DNA of 5,044 bases from Deltaproteobacteria bacterium (GTDB lineage: Bacteria > Desulfobacterota > DSM-4660 > Desulfatiglandales > Desulfatiglandaceae). Shown piece by piece: positions 1 through 4,904 of this stretch. Numbering within the stretch: the stretch's first letter is position 1; every line of letters starts with the position of its first letter. Under the pieces are notes generated by a model that was not told where the DNA came from, searched no databases, and saw only the letters and a program-made list of their open reading frames with translations. The position numbers were made by a program, and so were the translations under genes. The stretch is from positions 1 through 5,044 of the forward strand of contig DUZB01000188.1 of assembly GCA_013349725.1 (NCBI GenBank), written 5' to 3'.

Positions 1-5
1 CTGAA

Positions 6-57
6 AGCGTAGTCGAGCTACGTTGAAGACCCATTTTGGTCGATGACGCAGCCATCG
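6..57. repeat. Adjacent small hairpins at the left window edge
   Basis: Two short inverted repeats lie downstream of the TunR-like gene. The first is CGTAG (8-12) with CTACG (18-22) around a 5-base loop; it extends to 6-24 if a G-T pair is allowed. The second is CGATG (41-45) with CATCG (53-57) around a 7-base loop. On the minus strand the first stem is followed by only three T residues, so it is at best a weak terminator for the leftward gene. The remaining sequence to 107 has no open frame in keeping with a gene. It looks like part of a dispersed intergenic repeat cut by the window edge, but that is an impression and cannot be proven here. Confidence 0.3.
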
Positions 58-107
58 GAAGCCGCAGCCGACCGCAGTAGGGATAATTTTCAAACAGGCT
101 CTAAGAG

Positions 108-1211
108 TCATTCGGATAGCAGCACAACTGAAAAGCCATTGAATACTACCCAAACCTTATCGCCTTCTTCAAGGGCGAGACGTCGGCAACTTTCACTTGT
201 TGCAATCGAACACACCTCGGTTCCATCGGATATCCGCACTATATATTCCGTGTTGATTTCACCTTTGATGATCCTTTCTACAATGCCATTGAACATATTG
301 TCAGCGCTGCATTCCGGACCATTGATGCTTTTATGCAATATCACCCAGGGGGCTTTGACCTCGGCCGTGATCAAATTACCCATTTTCAGAGCAAGCCGCT
401 GCAGGCTATGGTTTGTGATGACCGTAGTGACCCGATGTCCGCCCATGGTCACCAGTTCTACTCGCGTTTGTATATCTCCTTGCTGGATCGTTTGGATTTT
501 TCCAAAGAAAGAGTTGCGGGCGCTGGTTTTGCGGGCGGACTCTTTTTCCAGAATAAGTCTGATGACTTGCTGGATGTCATCTTCAGAAAAAGAAACATAG
601 GAAGAGGCGAAATTGGGCGTCGAATGCCCCAGAAGAACCTGGACCGCGGGCAGGGGCATATTGTTTTGCATTAATTCAACGGCACGCGACTTGCGAAGGT
701 TTTCCGGTGCGCCAAGCTGCTTTGCAATTCCACATGCCTCAGCACGTTCGTAAAATTTATTCCTCACAAAGCCCGGGTCCACGTCAAGCAGGTTTTGCGA
801 AGCTTTCTTGAAGGATGAATCGGCGATAATCGCCTGGATTTCCCGACAGAGTTTCTCACACAACTGTACTTTGCGTGGAGGGCGACCCGACTCTTCCTCA
901 ATGCGGCCAAAACGAACGAAATGATTTTCGAAATCAATGTCTTGGGATGGATTAAGTCCTAACACCTCGCTCAGCTTGGCTGCCGTGTAACGAATCAATA
1001 AGAAAATGAGTAAAATGCGACGGCGGGCCATGCGCACGTCTCCACGAGATGCCGCCTCTGTCCAGTCGCGGAAGGATTGCTCCAATTTATGGAGTTGGAC
1101 CGAGTCGAGGCATTTATCTTGATCCGGCGCAGAAAAAATACGTCCATGATACCCTCGCTCCGGAACAGGTGTTTGATTATTTGTTTTCCTGATCAGCTTT
1201 CTTTTTTTCAT
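108..1211 (-). CDS. tunR: TunR-type tungstate/molybdate-responsive regulator (catalytically decayed tyrosine-recombinase fold + two TOBE/MOP-like domains)
   Basis: A 367-residue cytoplasmic regulator. Residues about 35-225 follow the XerC/XerD catalytic fold: TAAKLSE (76-82) sits where recombinases have TGxRxSE, NLRKS (171-175) where they have HxLRH, then LLGH (193-196) and the nucleophile position Y205, nine residues after H196 as in XerD. The first catalytic arginine is lysine (K79) and the first histidine of HxxR is glutamate (E170), so strand exchange is unlikely, although R173, H196 and Y205 remain. Residues about 234-297 and 303-366 are two repeats resembling ModE TOBE/MOP domains, which bind molybdate or tungstate. 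This is the known layout of TunR from sulfate-reducing bacteria, where the recombinase fold serves as the DNA-binding domain. The gene is divergent from a MOT1-type transporter, its likely target. The ATG at 1211 has only a weak Shine-Dalgarno match (GAG, about 8 bases upstream). Whether tungstate or molybdate is the preferred ligand cannot be read from sequence. Confidence 0.85.
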   Translation of the reverse strand: MKKRKLIRKTNNQTPVPERGYHGRIFSAPDQDKCLDSVQLHKLEQSFRDWTEAASRGDVRMARRRILLIFLLIRYTAAKLSEVLGLNPSQDIDFENHFVRFGRIEEESGRPPRKVQLCEKLCREIQAIIADSSFKKASQNLLDVDPGFVRNKFYERAEACGIAKQLGAPENLRKSRAVELMQNNMPLPAVQVLLGHSTPNFASSYVSFSEDDIQQVIRLILEKESARKTSARNSFFGKIQTIQQGDIQTRVELVTMGGHRVTTVITNHSLQRLALKMGNLITAEVKAPWVILHKSINGPECSADNMFNGIVERIIKGEINTEYIVRISDGTEVCSIATSESCRRLALEEGDKVWVVFNGFSVVLLSE

Positions 1212-1277
1212 GAACCACTCGTCGATTTGAATTGTTCATTTCGCCAAATTTTTTAACGCTACACCATAACAATATTC

Positions 1278-1306
1278 TTGACAGCGTTGAAAACTTTTTT
1301 TAGTAT
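1278..1306 (+). promoter_or_regulatory. Predicted sigma70 promoter of the MOT1-type transporter
   Basis: A perfect -35 box TTGACA (1278-1283) is followed by a 17-base spacer and a -10 box TAGTAT (1301-1306, four of six consensus bases). It reads toward the transporter and predicts a start near 1313, giving a leader of about 107 bases. The -10 end and predicted start lie inside the inverted repeat at 1305-1330, the usual place for a repressor site. Confidence 0.6.
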
Positions 1307-1330
1307 CACGATTAATAACAAATTCGTGAT
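1305..1330. promoter_or_regulatory. Candidate TunR operator (perfect 7-bp inverted repeat)
   Basis: ATCACGA (1305-1311) and TCGTGAT (1324-1330) are perfect inverted copies separated by 12 AT-rich bases. One flanking base on each side gives a 28-bp site that divides as 11-6-11, the geometry of dif sites bound by XerC/XerD, to which TunR is related. Published TunR sites are about 30 bp. The repeat covers the -10 and start of the rightward promoter and the spacer and -10 of the leftward one, so one bound dimer could block both. That TunR binds here is inferred from position and symmetry; I cannot recall the published motif to compare bases. Confidence 0.55.
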
Positions 1331-1340
1331 TGTGTGTCAA
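1312..1340 (-). promoter_or_regulatory. Predicted sigma70 promoter of the TunR-like gene
   Basis: Read on the minus strand, a perfect -35 box TTGACA (1340-1335) is followed by a 17-base spacer and a -10 box TATTAA (1317-1312, four of six consensus bases). The predicted start is near 1305, leaving a leader of about 93 bases. Its -10 is only 5 bp from the -10 of the rightward promoter, so two polymerases could not open both at once. The candidate operator at 1305-1330 covers its spacer and -10, which suggests autoregulation. Confidence 0.5.
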
Positions 1341-1408
1341 GGGGTTGTCGGAAAATTCTGTCGGCGGATCTGGAAGATTAAAGCCGGGTTAAGCTATAGA
1401 TAAATCTC

Positions 1409-1419
1409 AGGGGAATCAT
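1409..1419 (+). promoter_or_regulatory. Ribosome binding site fixing the transporter start
   Basis: AGGGG at 1409-1413 lies 6 bases before the ATG at 1420, a good Shine-Dalgarno match and spacing. It supports this start over the internal ATG at residue 23. Confidence 0.6.
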
Positions 1420-2658
1420 ATGGACGAAAATCAAGAATTAGCCATTCAAAGATCGGGCATAAATGGGGCCTATCGTTTCAATCGCATGGAGTTTGCGGGG
1501 TCCCTGGGAGATTTGGGGACCATTTTGCCTTTGGCCATCGGAATGATTTTGATCAATGGTCTCAATCCGTTGGGCCTGTTCCTGGGAGTCGGGTTGTTTT
1601 ATGTCTTTTCCGGGCTTTATTTTAAGGTAACCAGCCCCGTGGAGCCCATGAAGGTCATCGGCGCCTATGCCATAGCCACCGGGATCACCGCCGTTCAGAT
1701 CCAAGCCTCCAGCTTGTGGGTTTTCCTGTTCTTGCTGATCATTGGCGGAACCGGAATAATCACCCTGATCGGCCGATACATTCCAAGACCGGTTATTCGG
1801 GGGGTCCAGTTATCCACCGGCGTTCTACTGGTTTCTCAGGGCGTGAAGCTGATTTTGGGCGCCTCAAAATTTCAAACCCTGTGCAAGGCGGCAGAACCCT
1901 ATCTGAGCATCCAGAGCCTGGGTCCGGCGCCCCTTGGCTTGGTGATCGGCGGAATTTTAGGTTTACTCACCCTGCTGCTATTGGAAAACAGACGGTTGCC
2001 GGCAGCCATTGTCGTGGTCGGCGCAGGCCTTTTGACCGGCATCTTTTTTGGAACGTCTGAAGCTCTGCAGCAAATACAGATAGGATTTTACCTGCCCGAT
2101 TTGTTGCCTTTCGGGCTTCCATCTGCGGGCGATTTCACTTTTGCCCTGCTGGTGCTGGTCCTGCCGCAGATTCCGATGACACTTGGAAACGCTGTCATGG
2201 CCAATGCCGATCTGTCGATCCAGTATTTTCCCAAGGAGGGACATCGGGTAACATATAGGGCTCTTTGTATCAGCATGGCTTTGGCAAACCTGATGAGTTT
2301 TTTCCTGGGCGGCATGCCCATGTGCCAAGGCGCCGGCGGCCTCGCCTCCCGTTATCGCTTTGGCGCCCGTACGGGAGGGTCCAATTTGATCATCGGCTCC
2401 ATATTTATCGTCTTGGCTCTTTTTTTGGGGAAACACATCATGGGGGTAATCTATTTATTGCCCATGGCCGCTCTCGGAGTCCTATTGATCTTCGCAGGGG
2501 CGCAATTGGCCCTCACTCTCTTGGATATGAAAACACGCAAAGAAATGTTTGTGCCGATCCTTGTATTGGGCATTACCCTTGCCTCGAATTTGGCGGCCGG
2601 ATTTCTGGTAGGCATTGCCGTGGCTTACGCTTTGAAATCTGAAAAGCTCAACGTGTAA
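1420..2658 (+). CDS. MOT1-type putative sulfate/molybdate (tungstate) transporter
   Basis: A 412-residue polytopic inner-membrane protein with about 10 to 12 hydrophobic segments from residue 35 to 405. It carries the signature stretches of the MOT1 molybdate transporter family, which is related to SulP but lacks the STAS domain: FAGSLGDLGT (25-34), SPVEPMKVIGAYAIA (72-86), a PQIPMTLGNAVMAN stretch (249-262), and GGMPMCQGAGGLASRYRFGAR (298-318, key residues P300, H-equivalent Q303, G306-G307, R311, R313). Family members move molybdate, probably coupled to ions; some prokaryotic ones are annotated for sulfate. No C-terminal STAS domain is present, and the protein ends right after the last membrane segment, which fits the family. 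The divergent TunR-like regulator points to molybdate or tungstate as substrate and to repression when the oxyanion is plentiful. The known TunR repressor targets are TSUP-family transporters, so a MOT1 partner would be a variation. The direction of transport is not shown by sequence. Confidence 0.85.
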   Translation: MDENQELAIQRSGINGAYRFNRMEFAGSLGDLGTILPLAIGMILINGLNPLGLFLGVGLFYVFSGLYFKVTSPVEPMKVIGAYAIATGITAVQIQASSLWVFLFLLIIGGTGIITLIGRYIPRPVIRGVQLSTGVLLVSQGVKLILGASKFQTLCKAAEPYLSIQSLGPAPLGLVIGGILGLLTLLLLENRRLPAAIVVVGAGLLTGIFFGTSEALQQIQIGFYLPDLLPFGLPSAGDFTFALLVLVLPQIPMTLGNAVMANADLSIQYFPKEGHRVTYRALCISMALANLMSFFLGGMPMCQGAGGLASRYRFGARTGGSNLIIGSIFIVLALFLGKHIMGVIYLLPMAALGVLLIFAGAQLALTLLDMKTRKEMFVPILVLGITLASNLAAGFLVGIAVAYALKSEKLNV

Positions 2659-2754
2659 TCCAAGGAAACGGAACGGATTTGAAGGACCGGGTTGTTTGGG
2701 ATCTCCGGTGGAATGGCTGTAAAGCGAACCAGGCAGGACGGGGTGTAATTCATG

Positions 2755-2789
2755 GCTGTTGGTTAACGGCAGCGATTCGTTCCTTTTCA
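2755..2789 (+). terminator. Weak candidate terminator after the transporter
   Basis: GCTGTT (2755-2760) can pair with GGCAGC (2768-2773) through four Watson-Crick and two G-T pairs around a 7-base loop. A loose T-rich stretch follows, ending in TTTT near 2784. The stem is short and the T run is neither strong nor adjacent, so this is only the best candidate in the region. Confidence 0.2.
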
Positions 2790-2805
2790 CCGGATTTAAA
2801 GATTA

Positions 2806-2889
2806 GGTGTCAGGTGTCAGGTGTCAGGTGTCAGGAGAGAGGAACGTAAGGACAGAAACCCAACCTGAACACTGACACCTGACACCTGG
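2806..2889. repeat. GGTGTCA heptad tandem repeat with an opposed inverted array
   Basis: Four exact head-to-tail copies of GGTGTCA occupy 2806-2833, closed by GG. After about 28 bases of unrelated spacer, the inverted form appears: CC (2864-2865), one altered unit TGAACAC (2866-2872), two exact TGACACC units (2873-2886) and TGG. The two arrays can pair in several registers, giving a slipped long hairpin with a loop of about 28 bases. The unequal copy number (four against three) and the altered unit suggest repeat expansion and loss by slippage. I see no coding potential. A role as a transcription barrier or recombination site is possible but not shown. Confidence 0.85.
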
Positions 2890-2904
2890 ATAATTTAAGC
2901 TAAA

Positions 2905-3034
2905 TTACCAACAATCTTGATTCACACCCGGCAGGACGTTTTAGCTTTTTCCGGCGACTGGATTACTTTAGCATAAAAATACTTGTCCGAAAGTTTTTTA
3001 TCCACCTCTGCCAGATTCATCTTGATGTTGGTAA
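2905..3034. repeat. Imperfect inverted repeat enclosing about 90 bp
   Basis: TTACCAACA (2905-2913) and TGTTGGTAA (3026-3034) are perfect 9-bp inverted copies. The similarity continues inward with one gap and several mismatches, giving roughly 15 of 20 matching positions. ATCTTGAT occurs in direct orientation next to both arms (2914-2921 and 3019-3026). The enclosed sequence is AT-rich, with no open frame. It could be a small non-autonomous element, a structured RNA, or chance; no target-site duplication is evident. Confidence 0.35.
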
Positions 3035-3101
3035 AGGGTCAATATCAAAATACCAAATCGAACCCTTGAATTTTCTCACAACATAAAGTAATTTCATCTA
3101 C

Positions 3102-3147
3102 TGTGATCACAAGAAACCTGTCAGGCGACCAAACAGGGGCAGCCTGA
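3102..3147. promoter_or_regulatory. Palindrome and interleaved inverted repeats upstream of the sigma factor
   Basis: TGTGATCACA (3102-3111) is a perfect 10-bp palindrome, 91 to 100 bases before the GTG start of the sigma gene. Its halves resemble CRP/FNR-family half-sites (TGTGA / TCACA) but lack the usual 6-bp spacer, so it is not a standard CRP site. Just downstream, CCTGT (3117-3121) pairs with ACAGG (3133-3137) and TCAGGC (3121-3126) with GCCTGA (3142-3147). These overlap and interleave, so in RNA they could form alternative hairpins. Function is unknown. Confidence 0.3.
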
Positions 3148-3201
3148 TTGAAAAGATGCATAGGAGATATCCGAAGGCAGTAAAACAAGAATATCTTTCA
3201 C

Positions 3202-3861
3202 GTGTATGAAGACACCGAAACCAACGCAACCATAGCAGAAGACGAAATCATGAATACCCTGGCGACAGACGAAACCGACCATCTCCTGATCACCCGGTTC
3301 AAGGCCGGCTCAATGGATGCCATGGAAAAAATTGTGGAGCGTTACGAAGATCAGATCTTCACATTTGGTCTCAAAATGTGCGGTCATCTGCAGGATGCGG
3401 AAGACATCGTCCAGGAAACGTTCCTGAATGCCTTCAAATATCTTAACGATTTCAGAGAAGAGACCAAACTGCGGAACTGGCTCTTCAAGATTGCGGCAAG
3501 GGTCTGCTTCAGAAAGCGCCGGAAAAAGAAATTTGAACCTGAACGGGAACTTTCCCTGGAATCGTTTGTGCTGAAGGATGGCCTCTCCAGCAGCTATGAC
3601 ATTCCCGACTTATCCAATAACCCTTCAGAACAATTAGAGCGAAACGAACTCAAACAGATCATCAACAAATCCATACTCTCGCTCCCGCCCAAATACCGTT
3701 TTGTATTCAACTTGAGAGATATAGAGGGTTTCAGTACAAAGGAGGCATCCGAGATCCTGGGAATAACTGCCCAGACAGTAAAGACGCGCCTGCACCGTGC
3801 GAGACTTTTTCTGCGGGAAAAGATATCCGAACAGTTCAATGAGGGGGAGGCTGTCCGATGA
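3202..3861 (+). CDS. ECF-type RNA polymerase sigma factor (sigma70 family)
   Basis: A 219-residue sigma factor with only regions 2 and 4, the layout of extracytoplasmic-function sigma factors. Sigma2 covers about residues 27-108, with the core-binding and -10 recognition stretch DAEDIVQETF (65-74) and RNWLFKIA (91-98), followed by a basic patch RKRRKKK (104-110). A polar linker (about 111-145) leads to sigma4 (about 146-207), with the helix-turn-helix FSTKEASEILG ... TVKTRLHRAR (177-201). It directs RNA polymerase to a small regulon. The GTG at 3202 has no clear ribosome site; the ATG at 3250 (residue 17) is an equally likely start and would give 203 residues with all domains intact. Its stop overlaps the start of the anti-sigma gene by ATGA, so the two are translated together and the sigma factor is probably held inactive by that partner. 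The regulon and signal are not visible. Confidence 0.88.
   Translation: MYEDTETNATIAEDEIMNTLATDETDHLLITRFKAGSMDAMEKIVERYEDQIFTFGLKMCGHLQDAEDIVQETFLNAFKYLNDFREETKLRNWLFKIAARVCFRKRRKKKFEPERELSLESFVLKDGLSSSYDIPDLSNNPSEQLERNELKQIINKSILSLPPKYRFVFNLRDIEGFSTKEASEILGITAQTVKTRLHRARLFLREKISEQFNEGEAVR
3843..3857 (+). promoter_or_regulatory. Strong ribosome binding site of the anti-sigma gene, inside the sigma gene
   Basis: GGGGGAGG (3843-3850) lies 7 bases before the ATG at 3858 and within the last codons of the sigma gene. With the ATGA overlap this supports translational coupling and near-equal production of sigma and anti-sigma. Confidence 0.6.
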
Positions 3862-4100
3862 AAACGTGCAAATACTATTTTGAAAAAATATCCGAATATC
3901 TTGATGGAGAACTGGACGGGCAGGCCTGCCATGAAATCGAGGCGCACCTGAAAGAATGCCCCGAATGTGGCCGTTGCGCTGATTCCCTCAAAAAGACGAT
4001 CCAGCTGTGCAGGGAAACCGCAAAAGAGAAAGTACCGTCGGAAATGAGAGTACGCTTGAAATTGGCCCTCCAGGAATGTCTCCAGAAACAACTGGGGTAA
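3858..4100 (+). CDS. Short soluble zf-HC2 (ZAS) anti-sigma factor, cysteine-rich
   Basis: An 80-residue protein matching the zinc-binding anti-sigma (zf-HC2) N-terminal domain: C4, the EYLDGELDG stretch (13-21), then H30-x3-C34-x2-C37. The spacing C4-x25-H30-x3-C34-x2-C37 is the same as the zinc ligands of the redox-sensing RsrA (C11, H37, C41, C44). There are seven cysteines in all (C4, C24, C34, C37, C40, C51, C74), many for so small a protein. No membrane segment follows, so it is cytoplasmic and should bind the sigma factor encoded just upstream, whose stop codon it overlaps (ATGA). By analogy with RsrA, oxidation of the zinc-site thiols could release the sigma factor, but many zf-HC2 proteins are not redox sensors. 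Absence of a sensor domain means the signal is either sensed by this domain or by another protein. Confidence 0.82.
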   Translation: MKTCKYYFEKISEYLDGELDGQACHEIEAHLKECPECGRCADSLKKTIQLCRETAKEKVPSEMRVRLKLALQECLQKQLG

Positions 4101-4135
4101 ACGGTTCAGCGAAACCATCCTTCCCGCACGGATAG

Positions 4136-4279
4136 TCATACGCTGAGCCCCTGGCAAATGGTCTTGCCATCCACCCCGTCCCTAAGCTTTTCATTGTAAA
4201 CGGAAAGTTTTTCAGCATCGATTTCCCTGATCGTAGAGGACTCCCCGCCAGGGATGTCCCCATCTAAAATGCCGTGCAT
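4136..4279 (-). CDS. Possible small ORF, 47 codons, unknown function
   Basis: An ATG at 4279-4277 opens a 47-codon frame ending at TGA (4138-4136), 63 bases downstream of the minus-strand sigma gene and in the same direction. The product is hydrophilic and mostly charged, with a Gly-Gly-Glu-Ser-Ser stretch near residue 11, a lysine- and glutamate-rich middle, and a single cysteine near the end (ICQGLSV). There is no signal peptide, membrane segment or zf-HC2 motif. The upstream purine stretch GGGATGA is only a fair ribosome site. Its position suits a partner of the decayed sigma gene, or the tail of a larger lost gene (a stop lies 12 codons, counting the stop itself, before the ATG). I do not recognise the family. 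Confidence 0.3.
   Translation of the reverse strand: MHGILDGDIPGGESSTIREIDAEKLSVYNEKLRDGVDGKTICQGLSV
4152..4169. repeat. Perfect 6-bp hairpin downstream of the anti-sigma gene
   Basis: TGGCAA (4152-4157) and TTGCCA (4164-4169) are perfect inverted copies around a 6-base loop, 52 bases after the anti-sigma stop. No T run follows on the plus strand, so it is not a standard intrinsic terminator, though it may stabilise the 3' end. A second, looser pair TCAGCG (4106-4111) / CGCTGA (4141-4146) precedes it. Confidence 0.3.
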
Positions 4280-4312
4280 CCGTTCATCCCGCCTTTTCAA
4301 AATTTACCACCT

Positions 4313-4340
4313 GTCAATATTCAATCGTCAATATTCAATT
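4313..4340. repeat. Two-copy tandem repeat, 14-bp period
   Basis: GTCAATATTCAAT occurs at 4313-4325 and again, without change, at 4327-4339, one base apart, followed by a run of T. It lies just beyond the stop codon of the minus-strand sigma gene (4345-4343). On the minus strand the unit reads ATTGAATATTGAC. It is probably a simple intergenic repeat with no coding role. Confidence 0.8.
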
Positions 4341-4342
4341 TT

Positions 4343-4747
4343 TTACGCACTCAAATGTTTCACCAGTTGGTCCCTGCCCCGCTTCACCCTCATTTTCGCC
4401 GCACTCAAACCGATTTTCATGGTAAAAGCGATCTCCTCGTAGGAAAAGCCTTCCACATGTTTCAGGACGAGGGGAACCCGAACTGCTTCAGGTATTTTGT
4501 ACAGGGCATTCGTCAGATCGATGTTTGATAAATGGCCGTCTCCGGAGGCGATTGCGGAATTTTCAATATCAGGATGATGGACCTCACGTCTTCTTGCTAA
4601 GCCTCTCAGACGGTTTTTGCCAAGGTTTACGCAAATGGTGAACAGCCAGGTCTTAAAGCTGTAACGCCGGTCAAAAGATTCGAGTTTGCGATAGGCCTGA
4701 AGGAAAGTCTCCTGTGCAAGGTCATCGGCATCCTGTCGGTTGCGCAT
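4343..4747 (-). CDS. N-terminally truncated ECF sigma factor, probable pseudogene
   Basis: The 134-residue frame opens in the middle of sigma region 2: RNRQDADDLAQETFLQAYRKL (2-22, equivalent to the DAED/QETF core-binding stretch) and FKTWLFTICVN (31-41), then a basic segment and linker, and a complete sigma4 (about 78-132) with the helix-turn-helix FSYEEIAFTMKIGLSAAKMRVKRG (101-124). An intact ECF sigma factor begins some 35 to 45 residues earlier. The same reading frame continues upstream with FHLALTR, a good match to the missing part of region 2, but is stopped by TGA at 4795-4793. From the ATG at 4747 the product would lack the first helices of sigma2, so it is unlikely to work as a sigma factor, although sigma4 could still bind polymerase. 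It converges with the intact sigma/anti-sigma pair and is divergent enough from it not to be a recent duplicate. Confidence 0.75.
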   Translation of the reverse strand: MRNRQDADDLAQETFLQAYRKLESFDRRYSFKTWLFTICVNLGKNRLRGLARRREVHHPDIENSAIASGDGHLSNIDLTNALYKIPEAVRVPLVLKHVEGFSYEEIAFTMKIGLSAAKMRVKRGRDQLVKHLSA

Positions 4748-4858
4748 TCTGGTGAGTGCCAGATGGAAAAATACCCCGGGATCTGTTGCAAATCAACTTC
4801 TGGTGCATTCGTGCTTCAGGGCTGCAAATTAATTCCTTTTATTTCTTTCCATTCCCAT
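4748..4858 (-). pseudogene. Decayed 5' end of the minus-strand ECF sigma gene
   Basis: In the frame of the downstream gene, an ATG at 4858-4856 (a second one at 4852-4850) opens MGMERNKRN, is cut by TAA (4831-4829), continues as FAALKHECTRS, is cut by TGA (4795-4793), and then runs without a stop as FATDPGVFFHLALTR into the ATG at 4747. FxALKH and VFFHLALTRMRN look like the expected start of sigma2 in this kind of sigma factor. Two stops in an otherwise sigma-like frame point to loss of function by point changes, possibly with a small insertion, since the stretch between FAAL and FHLAL is about 8 residues longer than usual. Sequencing error is less likely because two separate stops are needed. 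Confidence 0.5.
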
Positions 4859-4877
4859 GTATGGTATTCTTGTGTAG

Positions 4878-4904
4878 ATTGTATGGAATCAGGATGCCGT
4901 ACAA
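4878..4904 (-). promoter_or_regulatory. Weak candidate promoter for the minus-strand sigma gene
   Basis: On the minus strand TTGTAC (4904-4899) is followed after 15 bases by TACAAT (4883-4878, five of six -10 consensus bases). The spacer is short. It lies 20 bases before the ATG at 4858. The rest of the sequence to the window end holds no gene I can support; AT-rich DNA (5000-5020) is followed by TTTTC (5024-5028) and GAAAA (5040-5044), a small inverted repeat cut by the edge. Confidence 0.25.

Larger units (their letters stand above)
2659..3201. other. Gene-poor intergenic region rich in repeats
   Basis: No open frame here has a ribosome site, length or composition that suggests a gene. The first 145 bases hold a weak hairpin that could end the transporter transcript. 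Then come the GGTGTCA repeat block (2806-2889), an imperfect inverted repeat spanning 2905-3034, and a 5' leader for the sigma factor. The leader has short inverted repeats: TTGGTA 3028-3033 with TACCAA 3051-3056, and AAGGGT 3034-3039 with ACCCTT 3062-3067. A poor promoter match, TTGAAT (3066-3071), 17 bases, TAATTT (3089-3094), is the best sigma70-like candidate I see for the sigma gene; an ECF-type autoregulated promoter cannot be identified without knowing the sigma specificity. Confidence 0.6.

Noticed and set aside
43..674. Two plus-strand open frames opposite the TunR-like gene
   Set aside because: They lie antisense to a well-recognised protein, their translations show no domain character, and they lack ribosome sites.
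108..1211. Active phage or integron integrase
   Set aside because: Two catalytic positions are substituted (K79, E170), the C-terminus carries TOBE/MOP-like domains, and there is no att site or phage gene nearby.
1313..1419. Molybdenum/tungsten cofactor riboswitch in the transporter leader
   Set aside because: Only short, weak pairings such as CGGC/GCCG are visible; the multi-stem Moco motif pattern is not there, and a protein regulator already explains control.
1438..2790. Several open frames overlapping the transporter on both strands
   Set aside because: All are in other frames of a clear membrane transporter. Their compositions (rich in Arg, Gln, His, Pro) are typical of shadows.
2806..2889. 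CRISPR array
   Set aside because: The units are 7 bp, directly abutting, without unique spacers, and no cas gene is present.
3102..3111. Canonical CRP/FNR site
   Set aside because: The half-sites resemble TGTGA/TCACA, but the 4 to 6 bp spacing such dimers need is missing.
3594..4263. Minus-strand open frames opposite the sigma and anti-sigma genes
   Set aside because: Antisense to recognised genes with typical domains; no motif and no conserved character in the translations.
4793..4795. TGA in the sigma frame as a selenocysteine codon
   Set aside because: A TAA stop lies further upstream in the same frame, sigma factors have no known selenocysteine at this place, and I see no convincing SECIS-like hairpin directly after the TGA.
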